A DNA stretch of 58,675 bases from an uncultured Sulfurovum sp. (GTDB lineage Bacteria; Campylobacterota; Campylobacteria; Campylobacterales; Sulfurovaceae): the NCBI GenBank assembly GCA_902727915.1, contig CACVAU010000091.1, forward strand, positions 1-58,675, given 5' to 3'. Position 1 is the first letter of the stretch, and every line of letters begins with the position of its first letter. The notes beneath the pieces were generated by a model, which worked only from the letters and a program-made list of their open reading frames with translations, ran no database searches and was not told the DNA's origin. Shown one piece after another: positions 9,195 through 18,010 of this stretch. The position numbers and the translations under genes are program-made.

Positions 9195-9785
9195 ATGAAT
9201 TATAAATTTTTACTAATAAGTTTACTGGCTATGATGTTTATAGGTTGCTCTAAAACAACGGTTGTATTGTTGGACAGTGGAAAGAGTCAAAATGCTATTT
9301 TAGTGAGTAATAATCAGGGTGAAACAAAGCTTGATAAAGTTGGTAGCTATGTGGATATGGTTGATAAAAATAAAAAAGTTAGCAATGTTGAAGAGATGTC
9401 AAAAGATGAAATAGCATCAAGGTTCTCTAAGGTATTGGAGATGACACCATTAAAACCAATTACTTATATTTTATATTTTAAACCAAATTCAACAATTTTA
9501 ACTGAAGATTCTAGTGTTACACTCAAAAAGGCTTTAGCTTCCATTAAAGAACGTGCTCCTTGTAGTGTTGATATTATTGGGCATACAGATACCGTTGGCT
9601 CACATAGTGTTAATGCAAAAGTTTCTTTAAGTCGAGCAAAGGCGATAGAAAAACTGGTCAAGCAAGAGAAATTAGAAGTTCTTGCTTTGGTTTCTAAAGG
9701 TTTTGGTGAAGAAGACTTATTGGTTCAGACAAAAAATAATGTAGCTGAAGCCAAAAATAGAAATGTTGAAATTTTTATTAAATAG
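9195..9785 (+). CDS. OmpA-family lipoprotein
   Basis: 196 residues. A lipoprotein signal ends in the lipobox MFIGC (Cys18). The C-terminal half is an OmpA-like peptidoglycan-binding domain: ILYFKPNSTILTEDS, VDIIGHTDTVGS, LSRAKAIEKLV and a closing NRNVEIFI. It is probably anchored to a membrane and bound to the wall. It is the middle gene of the FecR / OmpA / CHASE2-kinase operon and has no spacing on the 5' side and three bases on the 3' side. Confidence 0.92.
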   Translation: MNYKFLLISLLAMMFIGCSKTTVVLLDSGKSQNAILVSNNQGETKLDKVGSYVDMVDKNKKVSNVEEMSKDEIASRFSKVLEMTPLKPITYILYFKPNSTILTEDSSVTLKKALASIKERAPCSVDIIGHTDTVGSHSVNAKVSLSRAKAIEKLVKQEKLEVLALVSKGFGEEDLLVQTKNNVAEAKNRNVEIFIK

Positions 9786-9788
9786 TTG

Positions 9789-11729
9789 ATGTTCCAATTT
9801 TCCAAAAGTATTATTGTCATTATGGTTATTTTAATAATGCATTTGTACTTTTATAATAGTGATTATATTAAAAAAGTTGACTATAAGTTATATGATTTAC
9901 TAACCGTTGTTGTTAATCATTTTAAAGAAGAGAAGAACTCTACTTACAGTGTTGTTGTTGACATTGATGAAAAAAGTATTAGTGAGTTTGGTCAATGGCC
10001 TTGGTCCCGAATTATTGATGCACAATTAATTAATTCTATTAATAATATGTCCCCTTCAGCCATAGGTGTTAACATTTTGTTTCCTGAAGAAGATAGGCTT
10101 TCTCCTTTATCCATGCAAAGTTTTTATGAGAGACATTTTGATATGAAAATTGATTTAAATGTTTTAGCTCCTAATCTCCGAGATAATGATAAGCTTTTAT
10201 CTGAAGTGATTAAAAATTCTAACACAACGCTTCCTCTTTATTTTCAAAATAAATTTTACTCAGCTGAACATTGTCAAATCATGAGTTATAAGAATAATAT
10301 TTTTGAAAATATTGAACATGCTTTTCCTGTGGAAGAGCTACTTTGTAATCATCCTGTGGTTCAAAATAATGTTGAAAATTTTGGTTTTATTAATGCATGG
10401 AGAGATAGTGATGGAATTTTAAGAAGGGTACCTCTTTTTATGAAGTATAAGAATGAGGTCTTTCCCTCTTTTGCTTTGGCAACCTTATTAAGTTTGTATG
10501 ATAATATCTCTTTAGCTCAAAATGAAGAGAGTATTTTAGTCAATTTTTTATTGAATCGACCAAAAGTAATTTCTGCATCAGATGTTTTACAAGATAAAGT
10601 TGCTAAAGAAGATATTCAAGGAAAAATAGTTATTTTAGGTTCTTCTGTTGTGGGCTTAAATTCAAGTTATCGTATTGCGAATGAGACTGATATCTCTAAT
10701 AGTATGATTCATGCGATGTTAGTAGATAATATTTTAACCAACACTACATTGCATCAACCAGAACAGTATAAAATTATTAATATTGTTCTCTCTTTTTTCC
10801 TTTCATTTATTATCTTTTTATTGTTGTCGAAGAAGCGCTACTTCCATATTGTGATATTGCTTTCTGTATTACTTACTTCGAATGTGATTTATCTATTTTT
10901 GAGTTATTTAGAGGGAATTTATATCTCTATGGGTTATTTATGGGTTTCATTTATCTCTTTTTTCATTCTTTTAATCATGTATCATGTACGTGCTGTGAAT
11001 AAAGAGCAACAAGAACAAGAGAAGTTTTTAATTCGACAAAGTAAATTAGCGTCGATGGGTGAGATGATTACCCTTATTGCACATCAGTGGAGACAGCCTC
11101 TATCAGCGATAAATGGCATTGTTCTTAACTTGGATGTGGACTATCGTAAACAGAAGCTTGATAGGGCGCGTTTTGATGATTATTTAGATGAAATAGAAGG
11201 CACCACAGCTTATTTATCTAAAACCATTAGTGACTTTACAGACTTTTTTTCAAAAGATAAAGAAGCACAGCTATTTAGTTTGAGTAAAGTAATTGCGCAA
11301 GCGAAACATTTATCGGCACTTTCTTTGGTGGAAGATGTTTCTATTATTCATCGAAACAATGAAGATATTGAGATTAAAGGATATGCTTCTGAATTGGTTC
11401 AATCACTTTTAGTACTTTTAAATAATGCCATTTATATCTGTCAAGAAAAACAATCCATTATTGGTGAGGGAAAGGTGGTAATTGATATTAAAAGATTAGA
11501 AAAAAGTGTCATTATATCGGTTGAAGATAATGGGGGAGGGGTTCCTAAAAAAGACATGAAAAAAATATTTAATCCATATTTTACGACTAAAGACAAACAA
11601 CATGGAACAGGATTGGGACTTTATATTTTAAAGCTCATTGTAGAAGATAGTATGAATGGTAAAGTCTCTTTACGTAATGGTAAAGAGGGGGCTATTTTTA
11701 GTTTAGAGATTCCCCTGAATATGAAGTAG
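9789..11729 (+). CDS. CHASE2-domain sensor histidine kinase
   Basis: 646 residues from ATG 9789; an overlapping TTG at 9786 is possible. One N-terminal helix is followed by a CHASE2 extracytoplasmic sensor (about 25-320), with the hallmark SVVVDIDEKSISEFGQWPW and VNNVENFGFINAWRDSDGILR-like region. Three helices follow (about 325-400), then a kinase core with phosphoacceptor His432 in LIAHQWRQPLSAING. ATP-binding motifs are LNNAIYI, VEDNGGGVP and HGTGLGLYI. No response regulator lies in the operon, so its partner is elsewhere or is the 14205 regulator. It probably senses an envelope signal together with the FecR and OmpA proteins encoded before it. Confidence 0.92.
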   Translation: MFQFSKSIIVIMVILIMHLYFYNSDYIKKVDYKLYDLLTVVVNHFKEEKNSTYSVVVDIDEKSISEFGQWPWSRIIDAQLINSINNMSPSAIGVNILFPEEDRLSPLSMQSFYERHFDMKIDLNVLAPNLRDNDKLLSEVIKNSNTTLPLYFQNKFYSAEHCQIMSYKNNIFENIEHAFPVEELLCNHPVVQNNVENFGFINAWRDSDGILRRVPLFMKYKNEVFPSFALATLLSLYDNISLAQNEESILVNFLLNRPKVISASDVLQDKVAKEDIQGKIVILGSSVVGLNSSYRIANETDISNSMIHAMLVDNILTNTTLHQPEQYKIINIVLSFFLSFIIFLLLSKKRYFHIVILLSVLLTSNVIYLFLSYLEGIYISMGYLWVSFISFFILLIMYHVRAVNKEQQEQEKFLIRQSKLASMGEMITLIAHQWRQPLSAINGIVLNLDVDYRKQKLDRARFDDYLDEIEGTTAYLSKTISDFTDFFSKDKEAQLFSLSKVIAQAKHLSALSLVEDVSIIHRNNEDIEIKGYASELVQSLLVLLNNAIYICQEKQSIIGEGKVVIDIKRLEKSVIISVEDNGGGVPKKDMKKIFNPYFTTKDKQHGTGLGLYILKLIVEDSMNGKVSLRNGKEGAIFSLEIPLNMK

Positions 11730-11731
11730 CA

Positions 11732-13396
11732 TTAAAGCCACTTCGCTTGATGGTTGACGATATAATCCCCTACTCTAAATGAGTTGGCATAAATAGTCCA
11801 AGTATAAGTAACGGATCCCCCTGTAGGCATGAATGAACCGTCTGTAACAAAAAGGTTTTCAACTTCATGTGCTTGACAATATTTGTTGAGTACTGATGTC
11901 TTAGGGTCATCTCCAAATCGACAGCCACCTGCTTGTAAGTTTGGTGGTGGAGCTGAAGAAATGGATGATTTTATATCTTTGGCACCCATCTCTTTTAAAA
12001 CATTTTCAGCTTTTTCAGCTAAATATTCACCTACCTCAACATCTCTTGCATGGGCACCAATACGTATGTTAGCCACAGGAACACCATAGGCATCTTTATA
12101 CTTTTCATCTACGGAAACAAAACAGTTATCAGTAGGTAGCCAGTCATTAAAAATCTCAAAATTTAACTGCTTGGTTTTGTTGATTTTATGATAAATCTTG
12201 TCTTGAAGCTCTTTACCCCAAAGCAGTTTTCCATTGTGAAAACGTTGACTTGTAGCTCTTGTCATAGGGTTGGCATGTTGGAAGAGAAAGTCAACAATGC
12301 CTCCTTTTACTTCTTTACCATCTTCTTGATAAAAGTACCAATCACAAAGACTTCGGTTAACAAAGAGTCCTTCTTTCATGAGTTCTTTTAGTTCCATTGA
12401 GTTTGCATCAAATTGACCAGAACCAATACCTCCTCCTGAGAAAATTAAGTTTTTACCTACTTGTCCAGCATTGTTTGCTAAACCATTGGGAAATGCTTTA
12501 GATTTGGAGTTGAGCAATAGACGTGAACTTTCTACAGCTTGTCCAGCAACAATAAAAATCTTGGCTTGAATACGCTTCTCTTCTCTAGTTTTAGTATCAA
12601 CATACAGTGCCTCAACAACTTTTCCTTTTTTTTCAACAAGTTTTTTAACAAAGGCATGGGTTATAATTTTAAAGTTTTTTTTGTTTAACATAGGTTGTAA
12701 GAGTGATGCTCTTGCTGAGCCTTTTGCCCCAGAAGAACAACCATAAGAACCACAATAGTTTGAGTAGTAACAGTTAGTCCGTTCTCCTTTTGTTTTGGAA
12801 AGTATGGCACGAGGTGTTTTGTAAGGAATATAGCCAAGTTGCTTACAGGCATCATCTATTTTGGTAGAGATAGGATGTTCATCTAAAGCTGGATAAGGAA
12901 AGTTTTGTGTACTTCGTGGTTCATGGTGCTTAAAGTGTGTTACTTCCCCTGAAACACCGACTAAACGTTCGACTTCTTCAAAGTAAGGTTCAAACTCATT
13001 ATAGTCACTAACCCAGTCAACAACATTGGCACCTTTTATTGCACCATAAGTTGATTTGAGTTTAAAGTCTTTTGGTTTCATTCGGTGGAAGTATCCTGAC
13101 ATAAAGTTTGATGAACCTCCAACAATGTTTCCATTAAAGTAAGTACTTTCTGTTTTACGAGTAGAAGTTTTTTCCCATTTTCCATGATTTAAAGATTCAA
13201 TGGTATGGTAGGCATCGTCAAAAGAAGGAGTGACTATTTCACGTTTACAGTAGGCTATTTCATCTTTAGAGAAGTCTTCTTCTTTGTAGAATCCTCCACG
13301 TTCTAACATTAGCACAGTCATACCAGCTTCGACGAGTTTATGTGCAACACCTGAAGCACCAGCACCTGTACCAACTATACAAACATCATACCTCAT
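11732..13396 (-). CDS. GMC-family (gluconate/choline-type) oxidoreductase
   Basis: 554 residues. The N-terminal FAD-binding Rossmann motif is VCIVGTGAGASGVAHKL followed by MLERGG. NIVGGSSNFMSGYFHR is the GMC signature region, and the C-terminal GMC domain has GGSVTYTWTIYANS. A Cys-rich stretch CYYSNYCGSYGC lies near residue 210. This is the flavoprotein large subunit of a gluconate-2-dehydrogenase-like enzyme; the substrate is not predictable. Its start overlaps the stop of the upstream small subunit (ATGA, 13393-13396). No cytochrome c subunit is adjacent, so the electron acceptor is unclear. Confidence 0.88.
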   Translation of the reverse strand: MRYDVCIVGTGAGASGVAHKLVEAGMTVLMLERGGFYKEEDFSKDEIAYCKREIVTPSFDDAYHTIESLNHGKWEKTSTRKTESTYFNGNIVGGSSNFMSGYFHRMKPKDFKLKSTYGAIKGANVVDWVSDYNEFEPYFEEVERLVGVSGEVTHFKHHEPRSTQNFPYPALDEHPISTKIDDACKQLGYIPYKTPRAILSKTKGERTNCYYSNYCGSYGCSSGAKGSARASLLQPMLNKKNFKIITHAFVKKLVEKKGKVVEALYVDTKTREEKRIQAKIFIVAGQAVESSRLLLNSKSKAFPNGLANNAGQVGKNLIFSGGGIGSGQFDANSMELKELMKEGLFVNRSLCDWYFYQEDGKEVKGGIVDFLFQHANPMTRATSQRFHNGKLLWGKELQDKIYHKINKTKQLNFEIFNDWLPTDNCFVSVDEKYKDAYGVPVANIRIGAHARDVEVGEYLAEKAENVLKEMGAKDIKSSISSAPPPNLQAGGCRFGDDPKTSVLNKYCQAHEVENLFVTDGSFMPTGGSVTYTWTIYANSFRVGDYIVNHQAKWL

Positions 13397-13914
13397 ATTA
13401 TTTCTCCTTGTAAATTCTGTGCATAAGGTACTTGTGGTTGGGGTACACCAGCATTATGGTTGAGCCATTTCCATCCAGATTCATTTTTATTACCACCATA
13501 AATGGGACTGGCTAAAAGTGCTTCAATGGAAAAATAAAGTACAAATGAAACCCAGTTTTGACCAATGTCATGGTCATCTACAAATTCTCTTAGTGTTTTA
13601 TCTTGTTCTTGTGGATTGAGTGTTAAAAAGTTATTATATTCATTCATGAATTCTTGCGCACCATGGTTTAAAAAGCGTAAATCTGAAGCTAGAAAAGAAG
13701 AGTGTGTAGAGACATTAGCAAGGTAGGCTGTTGCTCCAAACTCTATGGCTGAAGGTGCTGTTAAACCTTTTGGAAAAAGTACTTCTTGAACAGCTTCTAA
13801 GGTTTTAAATAAATCTATTTTTATGGGTGTTTTGGCATTTTGGGGTAAGAGTGCTAAGGCTGTTCCAGCCAAAACACTGGAAGCTATAAATACTCGTCTG
13901 GTTATTGTTTTCAT
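13393..13914 (-). CDS. Tat-exported gluconate 2-dehydrogenase subunit 3-like protein
   Basis: 173 residues. It begins with a twin-arginine signal (TRRVFIASSVLAGTALAL). The mature part resembles subunit 3 of membrane-bound gluconate dehydrogenases, including the FLNHGAQEFMNEYNNF and IYGGNKNESGWKWLNHNAG segments (the GG.....GW.W pattern). It probably carries the signal-less large subunit across the membrane by piggyback. The two genes form an operon with a 4-base overlap. Confidence 0.85.
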   Translation of the reverse strand: MKTITRRVFIASSVLAGTALALLPQNAKTPIKIDLFKTLEAVQEVLFPKGLTAPSAIEFGATAYLANVSTHSSFLASDLRFLNHGAQEFMNEYNNFLTLNPQEQDKTLREFVDDHDIGQNWVSFVLYFSIEALLASPIYGGNKNESGWKWLNHNAGVPQPQVPYAQNLQGEII

Positions 13915-14019
13915 GTAAAAAGTATAGCCAAGAAATATGTAGAGTTTATAATGATTTTTGCATTTTTATAAAAGAAAAAATTATTTAAATTTGTTTATAA
14001 TCCATTTAATTTGCTGAGC

Positions 14020-14025
14020 TATAAT
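14020..14025 (+). promoter_or_regulatory. Promoter -10 for the two-component locus
   Basis: TATAAT lies 33 bases before the 30-codon ORF at 14059. A TTTGTTTATAA box (13990-14000) sits 19 bases upstream, matching the operator-like boxes found at 16095-16116 and 20183-20202. Confidence 0.5.
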
Positions 14026-14058
14026 TTAAAAATAAATTTAATATAAAGAAGAAAAACT

Positions 14059-14151
14059 ATGAAGATAATTGAAAAACTAAGATTCATTAGTGGTACGATA
14101 TTTTTAGTACTTTTTATTGCTTTAATGACAACAAAGTTAATATTTATTTAA
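14059..14151 (+). CDS. 30-residue single-pass membrane peptide
   Basis: ATG AAG ... TAA encodes 30 residues: a short charged N-terminus (MKIIEKLRF) and one hydrophobic helix (GTIFLVLFIALMTT). A purine-rich AAGAAGAAA lies just upstream, and a TATAAT box precedes it. It is the only open frame between the promoter and the response regulator at 14205. It could be a small regulator of the membrane sensor kinase, or simply leader sequence. There is no homology evidence. Confidence 0.35.
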   Translation: MKIIEKLRFISGTIFLVLFIALMTTKLIFI

Positions 14152-14204
14152 TATAATATTAACTAAAAAATAAATTATAAAAATTAAATGAAAAAAGAGT
14201 TGAG

Positions 14205-14864
14205 ATGTTAAAAATATTAATGTTAGAAGATGATGAAGTTATTGCTAAACTATTGGTGCGTTTCTTAAGTCAGTATGCACAGGTAACCCATTTAATTTAT
14301 CCTTTAGAAGCGTTAGAGCTTTTAGATGAAGAGAAGTTTGATATTATTATTTTGGATTTGACGCTACCTCAACTGGATGGTTTGGAAGTGTGTAAATTGA
14401 TGCGAAAGGTATCTTCTGCAAAAATTATTATTTCTTCGGCACGTTCAGATATAAATGATAAGCTCTTTGCTTTAGAGAATGGGGCAGATGATTATCTTCC
14501 TAAGCCTTATGATCCTCGTGAACTTTATGCACGTATTAAAATTCTACATGCAAGACAAAGTACGCTTGATGACGCTAATTCCAAGTTTAAACTTGATACG
14601 ACAGAGTGTACCATCTCTTATGAAGATAAAATTTTAGATTTAACCATGGCAGAATATCAAATTATGCAACTTTTTTTAGAAAATAAAAAACAAGCATTTT
14701 CTCGTTCAGATATTGCCAATTCTGTTAATTCACATCGTTTTGATTCAGGTTTAGAAAGTATTAATGTTTTGGTTGGACGATTAAGAAAAAAAGTTGAACC
14801 TGATTATAAGCGTCCAGTATATATTAAAACAGTGCGAGGCTTAGGGTACAAGTTTGATGAATAG
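14205..14864 (+). CDS. OmpR-family response regulator
   Basis: 219 residues. The receiver domain has acidic pocket EDD (8-10), phosphoacceptor Asp51 in IIILDLTLPQLDG, and Lys in LPKPYDPREL. The winged-helix DNA-binding domain ends VYIKTVRGLGYKFDE. Its stop overlaps the kinase start by eight bases, so the pair is co-translated. The layout resembles the ArsRS-type systems of Campylobacterota, although the signal here is unknown. Likely targets are the TGTTTAT direct repeats before 16183 and 20272. Confidence 0.92.
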   Translation: MLKILMLEDDEVIAKLLVRFLSQYAQVTHLIYPLEALELLDEEKFDIIILDLTLPQLDGLEVCKLMRKVSSAKIIISSARSDINDKLFALENGADDYLPKPYDPRELYARIKILHARQSTLDDANSKFKLDTTECTISYEDKILDLTMAEYQIMQLFLENKKQAFSRSDIANSVNSHRFDSGLESINVLVGRLRKKVEPDYKRPVYIKTVRGLGYKFDE

Positions 14865-16086
14865 TTTGATTTTTAAAGTTAAATTATTAGGAGGTGTGGT
14901 AGCGATTCTTATTACGATTATGATTTATTTTGGTATGGAGTATGCCATTACTTATGCCAAAGGACGTGAAATTACCAATTCAATTCTTCTTTATAAAACA
15001 CTCAAAAAGGGAGATACTCATAAAATTCAAAGTTATTTACAAACAAATCATTTAAAAGAAATTAGTTGGGGGGAAGTAGAAGATGTTTTAGCTGAAGCCT
15101 CTTTTGTAATTGAAACACCTATTTATAGAGAAGTATTTGAATCAGGAAAGATTGCCCTTTATACACATAACAATTATTATTATTATAGTTTTAGTATTAA
15201 TGATAAGCTACATTACTTCAAAAACTTGAAACGTGATGATAATTATATCTTATATGTTTCTTTGGCTGTTACTTTACTACTATTTGTGTTGTTGAGCATT
15301 TATATTTATATTATTAATGCCATTAGACCCATTAGACAGTTGTATAAAAAAATACATAACTTTGCGAATAAACGTGAAAATTTAATTGAGGAAAAACAAT
15401 TAAAAAATCAAGATGAAATAGCATTGGTCTCTTCAGAATTTGATAAAGCCGTAGAACGTATTGGCAAACTAGAAAGTACACGTACACTTTTTTGGCGTAA
15501 CATTATGCATGAATTGAAAACACCCATGACACAAGGCGTACTCATGACTCATATGTTAGAAACTAAATCTCATGAAAAAGAACAGCTCTTAAGTATTTTT
15601 GATAGAATGAAAGAGCAACTTAATAAGCTTAAACAGTTAGAACATCTTTCAGCTGATACTTTAGAGTTGGAGTTAGAAGAAGTTAATATGATTAATATTA
15701 TTGATGATATTCGAGACATACTTCGAGCTGATTATTTAGCCATTAATTATAAAGAAGTATCTCAGACATTTAAACTTAATAGTGAACTTTTTTCAATTGC
15801 TTTAAAAAATTTAATTGCCAATGCTTTAACCTATTCACCTGATCATAAAGTTTGGATTCAACATAAAAATGATTCACTCTATATAATTAATCAAGGGCAG
15901 TCCTTTACCTCTACTTTTGAAGCATATACAAAAGCTTTTGTACGTGAAGATTTGAGTAAAAATGGTATGGGTTTGGGACTTTATTTATCCAAAGAAATTT
16001 TTCTGAAACATGGCATTAAGATGAAATATAAATATTTTTATAATCATCATATGATTATTTTAAATATGAAAAGTATTTTGGTATAA
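14857..16086 (+). CDS. ArsS-like sensor histidine kinase
   Basis: 409 residues from ATG 14857; a TTG at 14854 is the alternative. Two membrane helices (about 6-28 and 128-152) flank a periplasmic sensor of about 100 residues. A HAMP-like linker follows (INAIRPIRQLYKKI), then the H-box FWRNIMHELKTPMTQG. The ATP-binding part is short (LKNLIANALTYSP, NGMGLGLYLSKEI). The reduced catalytic domain is typical of Campylobacterota ArsS-type kinases. It overlaps the regulator gene by eight bases. Confidence 0.9.
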   Translation: MNSLIFKVKLLGGVVAILITIMIYFGMEYAITYAKGREITNSILLYKTLKKGDTHKIQSYLQTNHLKEISWGEVEDVLAEASFVIETPIYREVFESGKIALYTHNNYYYYSFSINDKLHYFKNLKRDDNYILYVSLAVTLLLFVLLSIYIYIINAIRPIRQLYKKIHNFANKRENLIEEKQLKNQDEIALVSSEFDKAVERIGKLESTRTLFWRNIMHELKTPMTQGVLMTHMLETKSHEKEQLLSIFDRMKEQLNKLKQLEHLSADTLELELEEVNMINIIDDIRDILRADYLAINYKEVSQTFKLNSELFSIALKNLIANALTYSPDHKVWIQHKNDSLYIINQGQSFTSTFEAYTKAFVREDLSKNGMGLGLYLSKEIFLKHGIKMKYKYFYNHHMIILNMKSILV

Positions 16087-16094
16087 AAAATATC

Positions 16095-16116
16095 TTTGTT
16101 TATCATTTGTTTATAA
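16095..16116 (+). promoter_or_regulatory. Direct-repeat operator upstream of the DUF4331 gene
   Basis: TTTGTTTATCA is followed directly by TTTGTTTATAA, two 11-base boxes one helical turn apart as OmpR-type regulators bind. The second TGTTTATAA starts 39 bases before the -10 box TATAAT (16147-16152). The same spacing is found before 20272. Confidence 0.55.
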
Positions 16117-16146
16117 AGTATTTAATAAAAATTTAAACTTTTAAAA

Positions 16147-16152
16147 TATAAT
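16147..16152 (+). promoter_or_regulatory. -10 box of the DUF4331 operon
   Basis: TATAAT lies 30 bases before the start at 16177, downstream of the direct-repeat boxes. It has no recognisable -35, so activation by the upstream-bound regulator is plausible. Confidence 0.5.
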
Positions 16153-16182
16153 TAAATTCAAATAAAATATAAAGGTATGAAA

Positions 16183-17745
16183 ATGTCAAAAAAGATTAAA
16201 AGAATTTCTGTGGCTGCGCTTATGGCGACAACGCTATTTACAAGTAATTTAACAGCTTCATCACATAGAGAGGCCCCAGCCATAACAGAGAGTCCAAAAG
16301 TAGATTCAACAGATTTTTACATGTTTAACTCGTATGAAACAGGTAGAACAGGTTATACGACATTGATTGCAAACTATGTTCCACTACAAGACCCACAAGG
16401 TGGACCAAACTACTTTGCCATGGATCCAGATGCTGTTTATGATATTCATATTGACAACAATGCTGATAGCGTTGAAGATTTAACTTTCCGTTTTCGTTTT
16501 ACCAATACTTTAGAGGGTGGAACAGGTAAGACCTTAACCGTTGGTGATAAAACACTTTCTATTCCTTTAAATGCATTAGGCCCAATTTCCTCAACCGATA
16601 CAACTAATTTAGGACTTAAAGAGAGTTATAAATTAGAGTTAATTAAGGGTGATAGAAAAACAGGAACGAAAAGCACTTTGGCTTCTTCATTAACAAAACC
16701 TTATGACAATGTAGGAAATAAAACTTTTCCTGACTACAAAAAGTATGCAGACAGTCACATTCATTCTGTAGCAATGGCTGGTTGTTCTGCTGGAAATATG
16801 AAAGTCTTTGTGGGACAAAGAAAAGAGTCTTTTGTTGTCAATCTTGGTGAAACTTTTGACCTTGTAAATTATGTTCCTGTCGATAGAAGTTTTGCACCTT
16901 TTGCCACAGCTGGTATTGAACAATTAGATACCAATGATGATTTAAGAACTAAAAATATTACTTCCATAGCCATTGAAGTTCCGACTTCTTGTTTATTGTC
17001 TGATGCTACTAAAACAACCATTGGTGCATGGACAACAGCTTCTCTACCACAAGCTAGAATTTTAAGACCAAAAGGTCAGTTTGATAAAAACTCATTACAA
17101 GGTGGAGCTTTAACACAAGTATCACGTTTATCTAACCCTTTAGTAAATGAGGTTGTTATTGGTTTAAAAGACAAAGATTTATTTAACACTTCTGAACCGA
17201 AAGATGATACACAATTTATTGACTATGTAACAAACCCAACATTACCAGTGATTTTAAATGCATTGTTTTTAGATGCAGTAAATAGTGTGACTGGAGCAGG
17301 TTTTGCACAATTAAACCCAACAAACTATCCTCGAAATGACTTAGTTGCTGCCTTTTTAACAGGGGTTGAAGGAGTTAATAAAAATGGTTCTGTAGGTGAA
17401 ATGTTAAGATTGAATACAGGGATTGCAGCTACGGCTAAAGCGAGTCAAAATGCCTTTGGTGTGGTTGCTGGTGATTTAGCTGGTTTCCCAAATGGTCGTC
17501 GTCCTGGTGATGATGTTGTTGACTTGGCACTGCGTGTGGTTATGGGTGGGTTATGTCATCCTGTAAATGTTGATTTAGATAAGAGTGGAACAGCTGGTGA
17601 TGCTGGAGATGTTTTAGGTCTTTGTAGCACAACAGATGCTGTAACAGGTACCGTACCATATACAGATGGTGCACCAATTAATGCGACATATTTTGATGAT
17701 ACGTTTCCATACTTAAAAACACCACTTGCTGGTTCTCCAAACTAA
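16183..17745 (+). CDS. DUF4331-domain secreted protein
   Basis: 520 residues from ATG 16183; AAGG lies seven bases upstream. The in-frame ATG at 16177 touches the ribosome site, so it is less likely. The signal peptide (SVAALMATTLFTSNLTA) precedes SSHREAPAI and VDSTDFYMFNSYE, the N-terminal hallmarks of DUF4331. Conserved NYFAMDPDAVYDIHIDNNADS and GRRPGDDVVDLALRV segments follow (the long one spans about residues 81-101). Function is unknown; family members are exported and commonly encoded with TPR and HupE/UreJ-like proteins, as here. Confidence 0.9.
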   Translation: MSKKIKRISVAALMATTLFTSNLTASSHREAPAITESPKVDSTDFYMFNSYETGRTGYTTLIANYVPLQDPQGGPNYFAMDPDAVYDIHIDNNADSVEDLTFRFRFTNTLEGGTGKTLTVGDKTLSIPLNALGPISSTDTTNLGLKESYKLELIKGDRKTGTKSTLASSLTKPYDNVGNKTFPDYKKYADSHIHSVAMAGCSAGNMKVFVGQRKESFVVNLGETFDLVNYVPVDRSFAPFATAGIEQLDTNDDLRTKNITSIAIEVPTSCLLSDATKTTIGAWTTASLPQARILRPKGQFDKNSLQGGALTQVSRLSNPLVNEVVIGLKDKDLFNTSEPKDDTQFIDYVTNPTLPVILNALFLDAVNSVTGAGFAQLNPTNYPRNDLVAAFLTGVEGVNKNGSVGEMLRLNTGIAATAKASQNAFGVVAGDLAGFPNGRRPGDDVVDLALRVVMGGLCHPVNVDLDKSGTAGDAGDVLGLCSTTDAVTGTVPYTDGAPINATYFDDTFPYLKTPLAGSPN

Positions 17746-17752
17746 GGGGTAG

Positions 17753-17962
17753 ATGATGAAAATTTTAAAATACTTACTCATGACATTTTTTGTCATGGGA
17801 ATGTTTACAGGTTGTCCACTTGATGATGATAATAATAATTCGAGTGGTACAACACAGTTTAAGTCAGATGTTCAAAGTGTGCTTGCTCAAAATGAGGATG
17901 CTGAACCATTAGAAATTACTGACACTTTTGATGATTCAACAAGCTTTGATTCATTACTTTAA
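17753..17962 (+). CDS. Small lipoprotein
   Basis: 69 residues. The signal ends in the lipobox MFTGC. The mature part is short, Asp/Asn-rich at first (PLDDDNNNSSG) and acidic to the end. It lies seven bases after the DUF4331 gene, with a strong terminator just behind it, so it is the second gene of that transcription unit. No domain was recognised. Confidence 0.75.
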   Translation: MMKILKYLLMTFFVMGMFTGCPLDDDNNNSSGTTQFKSDVQSVLAQNEDAEPLEITDTFDDSTSFDSLL

Positions 17963-17966
17963 TATA

Positions 17967-17998
17967 AAAGAGGTATTTTTTACCTCTTTATCTTTTTT
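17967..17998 (+). terminator. Rho-independent terminator
   Basis: AAAGAGGTA (17967-17975) pairs with TACCTCTTT (17981-17989) around five T residues. ATCTTTTTT follows. It separates the DUF4331/lipoprotein pair from the TPR/HupE pair, perhaps as an attenuator. Confidence 0.8.
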
Positions 17999-18010
17999 AA
18001 GGAATAAGAC

